Assembly (NCBI RefSeq): GCF_014649335.1
Contig: NZ_BMSV01000001.1
Location: forward strand, 496,001-560,000
Direction: 5' to 3'
Origin: Streptomyces roseolilacinus
GTDB lineage: Bacteria > Actinomycetota > Actinomycetes > Streptomycetales > Streptomycetaceae
Length of the DNA: 64,000 nt
A program made the position numbers and the translations under genes. Numbering within the stretch: the first letter of the stretch is position 1; the number at the start of each line of letters is the position of its first letter. Below, in pieces: positions 26,481 through 34,912 of this stretch. The notes beneath the pieces are model-generated. The model was given only the letters and a program-made list of their open reading frames with translations, made no database searches and was not told where the DNA came from.

Positions 26481-26550
26481 CGCCCGGGCCTCTCCCGGCT
26501 CGCCCTCCGGCGCCCGGGCCCCTCTCGGCTCGCCCTCCGGCGCCCGGGCC
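26461..26550. repeat. 30-bp tandem repeat, three copies, at the LysR gene end
   Basis: Units start at 26461, 26491 and 26521, each ending in GCGCCCGGGCC. The first unit holds the stop codon (GGCCCTCTAGCGCCCGGGCC); in the other two the TAG is replaced by CGG (CGCCCTCCGGCGCCCGGGCC). Unit length is a multiple of three. Confidence 0.85.
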
Positions 26551-26593
26551 GCCCGCGGCGGGGCGCCCGCGCGCCCCGGGGCCGCGGTGGCGG

Positions 26594-27988
26594 TCAGCCG
26601 AGGGTCCGGTACGCGTCCCCGACCCCCACGCGTGCCGTGTACGCGGCCAGGCCCTCCGCGCTCTCCCCCGCCCAGCCCACGTAGCCGTCCGGGCGGATCA
26701 GGAACACCCCCGTGCCGTACGTCCGCGCCAGGTCCGCGCCGGCGGTCAGCAGGGTCCAGTGCGGCCCCCGGAACGCGTCGAACAGCCGCACCCCGCCCAT
26801 CGTCGCGTCCGGGGCGCGGTCGCCCGCCCTCACCGGGCCCGGGGTCCGGCGGGTCTCCTCGGTGAGGGACGAGGTGCGGTAGCCGAGGCCGAGTTGGCGG
26901 GTCGCCCCGCCTCGGCGGGTCTCGCCGCGGTGCACGCTCGTCGACAGGCGGAGCACGTCGGCGGCGACGGGGCGCCGCTCCTCCTCGTAGGTGTCGAGGA
27001 GCGAGGCGGGCGCGCCGTCCCGCAGGACCGCGCCCAGCTTCCAGCCCAGGTTGTAGGCGTCCTGCACGCTGGTGTTGAGGCCCTGGCCGCCGGCGGGTGG
27101 GTGGATGTGCGCCGCGTCGCCGACGAGGAGGACCCGGCCCTCGCGGAAGCGGTCCGCCAGGGCCGCGCGCGGGCGGAAGTCCGAAGCCCAGCGCACGTCG
27201 GTCACGTCCTCGCGGCGGAGGTGCGAGCGGGCGGCGACGAGGTCGCGTACGCCGTCGGGGGACGGGTCCACCGCGGTGCCCTCCGGGAACCGCGCCACGA
27301 GCTGGAAGTCCTCCGTGCCCGCGAGCGGGCAGAGCGCCATGAGCAGGTCACCGCCCTCGCCGCCCCCGCCACCCGGGAAGAAGTGCCAGTTGTCGCGGTC
27401 CAGGCCGGTGAGGCGGACGTCCGCCACCAGCGCGGGGAGGGGGTCGACCGCCTCGCCGGTCATCCCGACGCCCAGCGCCCGGCGCACCGTCGAGCGGCCC
27501 CCGTCGGCGGCGACCGCGTACCGGGCCCGCACGTCCGCGCCGTCGGCGAAGCGCACGGTCACCCCGTCCGCGTCCGGTACGAGACCGACCGCCTCCCGGC
27601 GGAAGGCGACCCGCCCGCCCAGCTCCTCCAGCCGCGCCAGCAGGATCTCCTGGGTGCGCCACTGCGGCACCATCCAGGGTTCGCCGTACGGGACGCCCTC
27701 GGTCTCCTCCGGCGGGTCGGACATCCGGTGCTCGCCCACGCGCCGCCCGTCCCGCCAGATCATCCCGACCGGGTAGGTGCCGCCGGCCTCACGGATCGCG
27801 TCCAGGACGCCGAGGTCGTCGAAGACCTCCATGGTGCGCGGCTGGAGCCCCTTGCCGCGCGAGCCGGGGAACAGGCCGTCGGCCCGCTCGACGACGAGCG
27901 CGTCCACCCCGCGCCGGGCGAGGTCGATGCCGAGGGCCAGCCCGCTCGGGCCCGCGCCCACCACCAGTACGTCCACCTGTGCCGCCAT
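26594..27988 (-). CDS. FAD-dependent aromatic monooxygenase
   Basis: A 464-residue class A flavoprotein hydroxylase. It has VDVLVVGAGPSGLALGIDL for FAD, a central DG-type motif near YAVAADGGRSTVRRALGV, and GRVLLVGDAAHIHPPAGGQG closing the FAD site. C-terminal ~100 residues resemble the thioredoxin-like domain seen in PgaE/MhpA-type and rifampicin-monooxygenase-like enzymes. The gene diverges from a TetR with a tetracycline-repressor-like C-terminus, and two perfect operators lie between. A role in modifying an aromatic or polyketide compound (detoxification) is likely. It is not Rox by the sequence start that I remember, and no rifamycin-associated element precedes it. Confidence 0.88.
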   Translation of the reverse strand: MAAQVDVLVVGAGPSGLALGIDLARRGVDALVVERADGLFPGSRGKGLQPRTMEVFDDLGVLDAIREAGGTYPVGMIWRDGRRVGEHRMSDPPEETEGVPYGEPWMVPQWRTQEILLARLEELGGRVAFRREAVGLVPDADGVTVRFADGADVRARYAVAADGGRSTVRRALGVGMTGEAVDPLPALVADVRLTGLDRDNWHFFPGGGGGEGGDLLMALCPLAGTEDFQLVARFPEGTAVDPSPDGVRDLVAARSHLRREDVTDVRWASDFRPRAALADRFREGRVLLVGDAAHIHPPAGGQGLNTSVQDAYNLGWKLGAVLRDGAPASLLDTYEEERRPVAADVLRLSTSVHRGETRRGGATRQLGLGYRTSSLTEETRRTPGPVRAGDRAPDATMGGVRLFDAFRGPHWTLLTAGADLARTYGTGVFLIRPDGYVGWAGESAEGLAAYTARVGVGDAYRTLG

Positions 27989-27999
27989 GCCCCACGCTC

Positions 28000-28014
28000 C
28001 TTAACGCCGTTAAG
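28000..28014. promoter_or_regulatory. TetR operator 1 (FAD monooxygenase side)
   Basis: CTTAACGCCGTTAAG, 7-bp arms around one base, 12 bp upstream of the monooxygenase ATG. It differs from operator 2 only in the central base. Confidence 0.8.
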
Positions 28015-28036
28015 TACGGTCAGGTGCGACGATGCC

Positions 28037-28051
28037 CTTAACGGCGTTAAG
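28037..28051. promoter_or_regulatory. TetR operator 2 (regulator side)
   Basis: CTTAACGGCGTTAAG, ending 9 bp before the TetR GTG. Centre-to-centre distance to operator 1 is 37 bp. Two copies in one divergent promoter region indicate autoregulation plus control of the monooxygenase. Confidence 0.8.
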
Positions 28052-28060
28052 CTGTCAAGC

Positions 28061-28711
28061 GTGAACGCGAGAAACCGTCCGCCCCTCGACCGCAAGCGGG
28101 TCGCGGACGCGGCCCTGAAGCTCCTCAACGAGACGGGCCTGGAGGGCCTGACGCTGAGCGCCATCGGCCGCGAGCTGGGCGTCAAGGCACCCGCCCTGTA
28201 CTGGCACTTCAAGGACAAGCAGGCGCTGCTCGACGAGATGGCCACGGAGATGTACCGCCGCATGGTCGCCCAGATCCCCCTCCGCCCCACGGACACCTGG
28301 CGGGAGCGGCTGCGCGCGTACGGCCACGGCCTGCGCGGGGCGCTGCGCGGCTACCGCGACGGCGCGAGGGTCTTCAGCGGCTCGCGCTTCACGGGCGTCG
28401 AGCACGCCGAGCAGATGGAGGAGAACCTGCGCCTCCTCACGGCCGCCGGCCTCACCCTCCCCCAGGCGGTCCGCGCGACCACGACGACGTACCTGTACAC
28501 GGTCGGCTTCGTCATCGAGGAGCAGGGCGTCGAGCCGCTGCCCGGCGAGCGGCGCGAGGGGTACGACGTCGGGGAACGCGCCCGGATGATGGCCGACTTC
28601 CCGCTGGCCGCCGCCGCGGGCGCCGAGATCTTCGCGGACTACGACCGGCACTTCGAGGAGGGGCTGGAACTCGTGCTCGCCGGCATCGCGACGCGCTACG
28701 GCGTCGACTGA
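28061..28711 (+). CDS. TetR-family repressor with TetR_C-type ligand domain
   Basis: A 216-residue repressor from GTG 28061. The helix-turn-helix is LDRKRVADAALKLLNETG, then LSAIGRELGVKAPALYWHFK, the form found in true tetracycline-repressor-like proteins. The C-terminal segment DGARVFSGSRF and LTLPQAVRATTTTYLYTVGF match the TetR_C ligand domain. With its paired operators it should repress the divergent FAD monooxygenase until an aromatic ligand binds. The longer ORF running in from 26081 is antisense to the monooxygenase and is discarded. Confidence 0.92.
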   Translation: MNARNRPPLDRKRVADAALKLLNETGLEGLTLSAIGRELGVKAPALYWHFKDKQALLDEMATEMYRRMVAQIPLRPTDTWRERLRAYGHGLRGALRGYRDGARVFSGSRFTGVEHAEQMEENLRLLTAAGLTLPQAVRATTTTYLYTVGFVIEEQGVEPLPGERREGYDVGERARMMADFPLAAAAGAEIFADYDRHFEEGLELVLAGIATRYGVD

Positions 28712-29000
28712 CCGGCGTCGACCGCCTGACGTCGACCGACCGGCGTCGACCGCCCGGGGCCGGGGACGGGCGGCCGGATCCGGAGCGGGAGACCGGGCCC
28801 GAGGCGGGGTCCGCGCCACCCGGCCCCGACGTGCCCGCCGCCGGGAGGGAACACCACCGGAACCGCCGCAGCGCCCCACCCGCCGCGACCACGACCGCGA
28901 GCGACGGGGGGGCGTCGAGCGGCGGAGGGCGGCGGTCACCGCCTCCCGGACCCCGCGCTTCCGCGAGGGCCCGGGGGACGGGCCGGCCGTCCGGCGCCGC
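28712..29000. other. 289-bp gap between two convergent genes
   Basis: No gene supported. A 17-bp direct repeat, GACCGGCGTCGACCGCC, occurs at 28710 and again 28 bp later, beginning in the last codon of the TetR gene. The rest is GC-rich without a clear hairpin. Confidence 0.5.
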
Positions 29001-31226
29001 TCAGGGGCCGGTCAGGACCACGAGCCGCTGGGTCGCCCTGGTCATCGCCACGTAGCGGTCGACCGCCCCCGCCACGCCCCCGCCGAACCGCTCCGGGTCC
29101 ACGAGGACGACCAGGTCGAACTCCAGGCCCTTCGACAGCTCCGGGGTCAGCGACCGGACCCGGGGCCTCTCCCGGAAGGCGGGGGCGCCGATGACGCAGG
29201 CGACACCGTCCGCGTGCGCGTCGAGCCAGGCGTCGAGGACCGCGTCCAGGTCCGCCGCGGACCCGTGCGCGACCGGGACGCCGCTGCTGCGGACGGACGT
29301 CGGCACGTTGGCGTCCGGGATCGCGGCCCGGATGACCGGCTCGGCCTCCGCCATGATCTCCTCCGGGGTCCGGTAGTTGACGCTCAGCGACGCCACCTCG
29401 ACCCGGTCCAGCCCGACCCGCCGCAGCCGTTCCCGCCACGACTCGGTGAACCCGTGCCGGGCCTGGGCGCGGTCCCCGACGACGGTGAAGCTCCGGGACG
29501 GGCAGCGCAGCAGCAGCATCTGCCACTCCGCGTCGGTCAGTTCCTGCGCCTCGTCCACGACGACGTGCGCGAACGGCCCGGCGAGGGGGTCCACCGCGGT
29601 GTCGGGCAGCGCGGACTCGTCCACCAGGCTGTCCCGCAGGTCCTGCCCGTGCAGCATCGTCACCGCGCCCTCGCCGTCGTCGTCGGCCGCGAGCACGGTG
29701 TCGATGACGCCGGCCATGCGCTCGCGTTCGGCGGCGACCGCGGCCGCGCGACGGCGCTTGACCAGGGCGCCCTTCGGGTCGCCGAGCCGCTGCCGCGCCG
29801 CGTCCAGGAGCGGCAGGTCCGACACCGTCCACGCCTGGGCGTCCTCGCGCCGGAGCCTGCGCACCTCGTCGGGGCTCAGCCAGGGGGCGCACATCCGCAG
29901 GTACGCCGGTACCGACCACAGGTCCCCCACGAGGTCGGCCGCCTCGATCAGCGGCCACGCCGCGCCGAGCGCCCCGGTCAGCTCCCCGTCCCGGCGCAGC
30001 GCCCTGCGGAACAGCGCGGCCGGTACGTCGCCGCCGAGCCGGTCGAGCAGGATCGTGACCAGTTCCTCCCAGATCAGCTCCCGCGCCTCGTTGTGCGGCG
30101 TGCCGGGCTCCGCCGCCTCGAACGCCTCCGCCCAGTCGTCGGCGCTCAGCCGCACCTCGCCCCAGGGGGTCGTGACCGTCATCCCCTCGGTGGGCGGCGC
30201 CTCGTAGAACCGGACGGCCTTCTCGATCGCCCTCACCATGTCCGCGGACGCCTTCAGGCGGGCCGCCTCCGGGTCGGCCTCGACCCCCGCCGTCGCCCCC
30301 TCGGCGACGAGGTCGCGCAGGGTGCAGGTCCGCACGCCCTCCTCCCCGAGGCTGGGCAGGACGTCGGCGACGTACGCCAGGTACGGCTGGTGCGGGCCGA
30401 CGAAGAGCACGCCGCCCCGGCGGTGCCCCAGGCGGGGGTCGGAGTAGAGGAGGTAGGCCGAGCGGTGCAGGGCGACGACGGTCTTGCCCGTGCCCGGGCC
30501 GCCGTCCACGACCAGGGCCCCGCGCGACCCCGCCCGGATGACGGCGTCCTGGTCGGCCTGGATGGTGGCGAGCACGTCCCGCATCCGCGCCGACCGGTCG
30601 GCCCCCAGGCTGGCGATGAAGGCGGACTGGTCGTCCAGCGCGGCGTTGCCCTCCAGGCCGTCGGCGGTGAACACCTCGTCCCAGTAGTCGCCGACCCGGC
30701 CGCGGGTCCAGCGGTAGCGGCGGCGGCTCGCCAGGCCCATCGGGTGGGCGTGGGTCGCCGCGAAGAACGGCTCGGCCGCCGGGGAGCGCCAGTCCACCAG
30801 CAGCCGGCGGCCCTCGCTGTCCGTGAGGCCGAGCCGCCCGACGTACACGGGCTCGGGGTCGTCCGCGCCGACCATGTGCCCGAGGCACAGGTCGAGGCCG
30901 AAGCGGCGCAGGGCGCGCAGGCGGCCGGTCAGCCGGTGGATCTCGATGTCCCGCTCCATCGCCTCCCGGCCGACGCCGCCGGGTGCCCTGCGTTCGGCGT
31001 CGAGGCGGTCGGACAGTTCGGCGATCGTCTCCTCCAGGCACCGCACGATCGCCGCGAAGTGCTCCTCGTCGCGGGCGATCAGCGCCGGGTCGGCCTTGTG
31101 GGCGAGGCGGTCGGGGAGGTCGAACGCGCTGGTGGCCAGGGGGTCCGCGGCGACGCCTCCGATCCGGCGCCGCGCGTCCGCGCCCTCACCCGCACCACGA
31201 GCCCCACCATGGACAAAAGCGCTCAT
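29001..31226 (-). CDS. helR: HelR-type RNA polymerase recycling ATPase (UvrD/HelD-like)
   Basis: A 741-residue superfamily 1 helicase-like ATPase. Motifs: VVDGGPGTGKTVVALHRSAY (Walker A), HVVVDEAQELTDAEWQ (Walker B), SFTVVGDRAQA, NYRTPEEIM, LSKGLEFDLVVLV and AMTRATQRLVVL. An N-terminal coiled-coil-like region (residues ~55-110) precedes the ATPase core, as in HelD/HelR. HelR displaces rifamycin from RNA polymerase and rescues stalled enzyme. A 21-bp palindrome matching the rifamycin-associated element lies about 60 bp upstream, strongly supporting HelR over plain HelD. ATG 31226 has no Shine-Dalgarno sequence; it may be translated from a very short leader. Confidence 0.87.
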   Translation of the reverse strand: MSAFVHGGARGAGEGADARRRIGGVAADPLATSAFDLPDRLAHKADPALIARDEEHFAAIVRCLEETIAELSDRLDAERRAPGGVGREAMERDIEIHRLTGRLRALRRFGLDLCLGHMVGADDPEPVYVGRLGLTDSEGRRLLVDWRSPAAEPFFAATHAHPMGLASRRRYRWTRGRVGDYWDEVFTADGLEGNAALDDQSAFIASLGADRSARMRDVLATIQADQDAVIRAGSRGALVVDGGPGTGKTVVALHRSAYLLYSDPRLGHRRGGVLFVGPHQPYLAYVADVLPSLGEEGVRTCTLRDLVAEGATAGVEADPEAARLKASADMVRAIEKAVRFYEAPPTEGMTVTTPWGEVRLSADDWAEAFEAAEPGTPHNEARELIWEELVTILLDRLGGDVPAALFRRALRRDGELTGALGAAWPLIEAADLVGDLWSVPAYLRMCAPWLSPDEVRRLRREDAQAWTVSDLPLLDAARQRLGDPKGALVKRRRAAAVAAERERMAGVIDTVLAADDDGEGAVTMLHGQDLRDSLVDESALPDTAVDPLAGPFAHVVVDEAQELTDAEWQMLLLRCPSRSFTVVGDRAQARHGFTESWRERLRRVGLDRVEVASLSVNYRTPEEIMAEAEPVIRAAIPDANVPTSVRSSGVPVAHGSAADLDAVLDAWLDAHADGVACVIGAPAFRERPRVRSLTPELSKGLEFDLVVLVDPERFGGGVAGAVDRYVAMTRATQRLVVLTGP

Positions 31227-31287
31227 ATTTAGTGAATCTCGCAATCATGCAGGTTCCGGCATCGGCCTGTGATTGTGCTGCACGACC

Positions 31288-31308
31288 GGGGCCTTGCCGC
31301 AAGTCCCC
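31288..31308 (-). promoter_or_regulatory. rifamycin-associated element (RAE) upstream of helR
   Basis: Arms GGGGCCTTGC and GCAAGTCCCC around a central C; the inner CTTGC/GCAAG and outer GGGG/CCCC are perfect, with one unpaired position between. From memory the RAE is a 19-bp-class inverted repeat of this form, marking rifamycin-induced genes (rox, arr, rph, helR). Position relative to the helR start is right for a promoter-region element. Confidence 0.8.
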
Positions 31309-31560
31309 CGGTGCGCTATAGGTTGAGAGTGGCGAGGAGCACGGGCTCCCGCCTTTTCTGTTGTCCGGCCCCGGGAAGGCCGCCCCGCCGGGACCCCGGG
31401 AGGGCCGCCCCGCCAGGCGGCCCGGCCGGGCCGCCGCCCGTCCGGCGCACCAGGGCCCCCACCCGGCGCGTACGGCGTGGCGCAGCTCACCCGCCCCGCG
31501 CTCACCTGCGACTTCCGCCTCTCGGATGCGCCCGCTCCCCGCCCGGGGCTGTACAGGCCG

Positions 31561-31572
31561 CTACGCGCGTAG
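31561..31572. promoter_or_regulatory. nucleoside-regulon operator, site 2 (deoC)
   Basis: Perfect CTACGCGCGTAG, 19 bp before the deoC ATG. Identical to sites 1 and 4. The remaining 31309-31560 stretch holds no gene that I can support. Confidence 0.82.
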
Positions 31573-31591
31573 ATATGCTCCCCTGGTGACC

Positions 31592-32542
31592 ATGCCCACC
31601 AATGCACTTGCTGACGTGACCGCGTCCGACAGCACACTGCGCCGCTTCCTCCACGGGCTGCCCGGTGTGGATGCCGTCGGCCTCGAGGCGCGCGCCGCCT
31701 CCCTCGGTACGCGCTCGATCAAGACCACGGCCAAGGCGTACGCCATCGACCTGGCCATCTCGATGATCGACCTGACGACGCTCGAAGGCGCGGACACCCC
31801 GGGCAAGGTCCGGGGGCTCGCCGCCAAGGCCGTCCGTCCCGACCCCACCGACCGGACCACGCCGCACACGGCCGCCGTCTGCGTCTACCCCGACATGGTG
31901 GCGACCGCCAAGGCCGCCCTCGCCGCCGCGGGCGCGACGGACGTGAAGGTCGCCTCCGTCGCCACCGCCTTCCCCGCCGGCCGCGCCGCGCTCGACGTGA
32001 AGCTCGCGGACACCCGTGACGCCGTCGCCGCCGGGGCGGACGAGATCGACATGGTGATCGACCGGGGCGCCTTCCTCGCCGGGCACTACATGAAGGTCTA
32101 CGAGGAGATCCGCGCCGTGAAGGAGGCCTCCGGCCCCGCCCGGCTGAAGGTCATCTTCGAGACCGGTGAGCTGTCCACGTACGACAACATCCGCCGCGCC
32201 TCCTGGCTCGGCATGCTCGCGGGCGCGGACTTCATCAAGACCTCGACCGGCAAGGTCGCGGTCAACGCCACCCCCGCCAACACGCTCCTGATGCTGGAGG
32301 CCGTGCGCGACTTCCGCGCCCAGACGGGTGTCCAGGTGGGCGTGAAGCCCGCGGGCGGCATCCGCACCACCAAGGACGCGATCAAGTTCCTGGTCCTGGT
32401 CAACGAGACCGCGGGCGAGGACTGGCTGGACGACCACTGGTTCCGCTTCGGCGCGTCGAGCCTGCTGAACGACCTGCTCATGCAGCGACAGAAGCTGGCC
32501 ACCGGACGGTACTCCGGTCCCGACTACGTGACGGTGGACTGA
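31592..32542 (+). CDS. deoC: deoxyribose-phosphate aldolase
   Basis: A 316-residue class I aldolase. The Schiff-base lysine lies in ADFIKTSTGKVAVNATP, and the second active-site lysine in VGVKPAGGIRTTKDA; AGADEIDMVIDRGAF carries the conserved aspartate. It cleaves 2-deoxyribose-5-phosphate to glyceraldehyde-3-phosphate and acetaldehyde. ATG 31592 gives MPTNALADVTAS; a GTG at 31586 is possible. An operator shared with other nucleoside genes is just upstream, and two aldehyde dehydrogenase genes follow in the same operon, 5 bp away. Confidence 0.95.
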   Translation: MPTNALADVTASDSTLRRFLHGLPGVDAVGLEARAASLGTRSIKTTAKAYAIDLAISMIDLTTLEGADTPGKVRGLAAKAVRPDPTDRTTPHTAAVCVYPDMVATAKAALAAAGATDVKVASVATAFPAGRAALDVKLADTRDAVAAGADEIDMVIDRGAFLAGHYMKVYEEIRAVKEASGPARLKVIFETGELSTYDNIRRASWLGMLAGADFIKTSTGKVAVNATPANTLLMLEAVRDFRAQTGVQVGVKPAGGIRTTKDAIKFLVLVNETAGEDWLDDHWFRFGASSLLNDLLMQRQKLATGRYSGPDYVTVD

Positions 32543-32547
32543 TCACC

Positions 32548-33984
32548 ATGGCATCTGCATTCGAGTACGCACCCGCCCCCGAGTCCCGCTCGGTCGTCGA
32601 CATCGCCCCGTCGTACGGCCTGTTCATCGACGGCGAGTTCACCGACGCCGCGGACGGCAAGGTCTTCAAGACGGTCTCCCCCTCCTCCGAGGAGGTCCTC
32701 TCCGAGGTCGCGCAGGCCGGCGCCGAGGACGTGGACCGGGCCGTGAGGGCCGCCCGCAAGGCGTTCGCCAAGTGGTCGGCGCTGCCCGGCTCCGAGCGCG
32801 CCAAGTACCTGTTCCGCATCGCGCGGATCATCCAGGAGCGCTCCCGCGAGCTGGCCGTCCTGGAGACCCTGGACAACGGCAAGCCGATCAAGGAGACCCG
32901 CGACCACGACCTCCCCCTGGTCGCCGGGCACTTCTTCTACTACGCGGGCTGGGCCGACAAGCTCGGCCACGCGGGCTTCGGCCCCGACCCGAAGCCGCTG
33001 GGCGTGGCCGGCCAGGTCATCCCCTGGAACTTCCCGCTGCTGATGCTGGCCTGGAAGATCGCCCCGGCGCTCGCCGCGGGCAACACGGTCGTCCTCAAGC
33101 CGGCCGAGACGACCCCGCTGTCGGCGCTGTTCTTCGCGGACGTGTGCCGTCAGGCGGGCCTGCCCAGGGGCGTCGTCAACATCCTCCCCGGGTACGGGGA
33201 CGCCGGCGCCGCGCTGGTCGAGCACCCGGACGTCGACAAGGTGGCCTTCACCGGCTCCACCGCCGTCGGCAAGGCCATCGCGCGCCAGGTCGCGGGCACC
33301 CGCAAGAAGCTCACGCTGGAGCTGGGCGGCAAGGGCGCCAACATCGTCTTCGACGACGCCCCGATCGACCAGGCCGTCGAGGGCATCATCACGGGCATCT
33401 TCTTCAACCAGGGCCAGGTCTGCTGCGCGGGCTCCCGCCTCCTGGTGCAGGAGTCGGTGCAGGACGAGTTCCTGGACGCCCTGAAGCGCCGCCTGTCGAC
33501 GCTGCGCCTCGGTGACCCGCTGGACAAGAACACGGACATCGGCGCGATCAACTCGGCCGAGCAGCTGGCCCGCATCAAGGCGCTCGCGGAGACCGGCGAG
33601 GCGGAGGGCGCCGAGCGCTGGTCGCCCGCCTGCGAGCTGCCGTCGACGGGCTACTGGTTCGCGCCGACGCTGTTCACGGGCGTCACGCAGGCGCACACCG
33701 TCGCCCGGGACGAGATCTTCGGCCCGGTCCTGTCGGTGCTGACGTTCCGCACGCCGGCCGAGGCCGTCGCCAAGGCGAACAACAGCCAGTACGGCCTGTC
33801 GGCGGGCATCTGGTCGGAGAAGGGCTCCCGCATCCTCGCGGTCGCCGACAAGCTCCGCGCGGGTGTCGTCTGGGCCAACACGTTCAACAAGCTGGACCCG
33901 ACGTCGCCGTTCGGCGGCTACAAGGAGTCGGGCTTCGGCCGCGAGGGCGGCCGGCACGGTCTGGAGGCGTACCTCGATGTCTGA
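32548..33984 (+). CDS. NAD-dependent aldehyde dehydrogenase
   Basis: A 478-residue full-length ALDH. It has VIPWNFPLLMLAWKIAPALA and VLKPAETTPLSAL for NAD, FTGSTAVGKAIA, the general-base glutamate in LTLELGGKGANIVFDDA and the nucleophile in FFNQGQVCCAGSRLL. It ends GLEAYLDV. Its place right after deoC suggests oxidation of the acetaldehyde released by the aldolase to acetate. The stop overlaps the start of a second, shorter ALDH-like gene. Confidence 0.93.
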   Translation: MASAFEYAPAPESRSVVDIAPSYGLFIDGEFTDAADGKVFKTVSPSSEEVLSEVAQAGAEDVDRAVRAARKAFAKWSALPGSERAKYLFRIARIIQERSRELAVLETLDNGKPIKETRDHDLPLVAGHFFYYAGWADKLGHAGFGPDPKPLGVAGQVIPWNFPLLMLAWKIAPALAAGNTVVLKPAETTPLSALFFADVCRQAGLPRGVVNILPGYGDAGAALVEHPDVDKVAFTGSTAVGKAIARQVAGTRKKLTLELGGKGANIVFDDAPIDQAVEGIITGIFFNQGQVCCAGSRLLVQESVQDEFLDALKRRLSTLRLGDPLDKNTDIGAINSAEQLARIKALAETGEAEGAERWSPACELPSTGYWFAPTLFTGVTQAHTVARDEIFGPVLSVLTFRTPAEAVAKANNSQYGLSAGIWSEKGSRILAVADKLRAGVVWANTFNKLDPTSPFGGYKESGFGREGGRHGLEAYLDV

Positions 33985-34879
33985 TGATCACAACCGCCTG
34001 AGCGTCTTCAAGACCTACAAGCTGTACGTCGGGGGCAAGTTCCCCCGCAGCGAGAGCGGCCGGGTGTACGAAGTGACGGACAGCAGGGACAAGTGGCTGG
34101 CCAACGCGCCGCTCTCCTCCCGCAAGGACGCGCGTGACGCGGTCGTCGCCGCGCGCAAGGCGTTCGGCGGCTGGTCCGGCGCCACGGCGTACCTGCGCGG
34201 CCAGATCCTGTACCGGGTCGCGGAGATGATGGAGGGCCGCAGGGGCCAGTTCGTCCGCGAGGTGGCGGACGCGGAGGGCCTGTCGAAGTCGAAGGCCGTC
34301 GAGGTCGTCGAGGCCGCCGTGGACCGCTGGGTCTGGTACGCGGGCTGGACGGACAAGGTGAGCCAGGTCCTCGGCGGCGCCAACCCGGTGTCGGGGCCGT
34401 TCTTCAACCTGTCCACGCCGGAGCCGACCGGTGTCGTCGCCGTCGTCGCCCCGCAGGAGTCGTCGCTGCTGGGCCTCGTGTCGGTGCTCGCCCCGGTGAT
34501 CGCGACGGGCAACACGGCGGTCGTCGTGGCCAGCGAGAAGGCCCCGCTGCCCGCCCTGTCCCTCGCCGAGGTGCTGGCCACGTCGGACGTTCCGGGCGGG
34601 GTCGTGAACATCCTGTCGGGCCGTACGGCGGAGATCGCCACGCCGCTCGCCGCGCACCAGGACGTCAACGCCCTCGACCTGACGGGCGCGGGCCCCGAGC
34701 TCGCCCGCGACCTGGAGGTCGCGGCGGCCGACAACCTCAAGCGCGTCGTGCGTCCCCAGGGCGCGGACGGCGTCGACTGGTCCGCCGACCCGGGTACGGG
34801 CCGCCTCACGGCGTTCCTGGAGACCAAGACGGTCTGGCACCCGACCGGCTCCCTGGGCGTGTCCGGCTCGGCGTACTGA
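33977..34879 (+). CDS. truncated aldehyde-dehydrogenase-like protein without catalytic cysteine
   Basis: A 300-residue protein starting MSDDHNRLSVFKTYKLYVGG, which aligns with the N-terminal half of ALDHs: AARKAFGGWSGATAYLRGQI, ATPEPTG-like VVAVVAPQESSLLGLVSVLA, and IATGNTAVVVASEKAPLPAL. It stops after the cofactor domain. There is no ELGGK glutamate and no Q-x-C nucleophile. It cannot be a standard dehydrogenase alone. Its start overlaps the full ALDH by 8 bp, so it may form a partner subunit. Codon use is normal and I remember similar short ALDHs beside this one in other streptomycetes, so it is not obviously a pseudogene. Confidence 0.85.
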   Translation: MSDDHNRLSVFKTYKLYVGGKFPRSESGRVYEVTDSRDKWLANAPLSSRKDARDAVVAARKAFGGWSGATAYLRGQILYRVAEMMEGRRGQFVREVADAEGLSKSKAVEVVEAAVDRWVWYAGWTDKVSQVLGGANPVSGPFFNLSTPEPTGVVAVVAPQESSLLGLVSVLAPVIATGNTAVVVASEKAPLPALSLAEVLATSDVPGGVVNILSGRTAEIATPLAAHQDVNALDLTGAGPELARDLEVAAADNLKRVVRPQGADGVDWSADPGTGRLTAFLETKTVWHPTGSLGVSGSAY

Positions 34880-34912
34880 GCGACGCCGGCCCCGGCTCCG
34901 CCCCGGCGCGCA

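Noticed and set aside
26594..27988. FAD monooxygenase as rifampicin monooxygenase Rox
   Set aside because: No RAE precedes it, it has its own TetR and operators, and its N-terminal sequence is not what I remember for Rox; a general aromatic hydroxylase call is safer.
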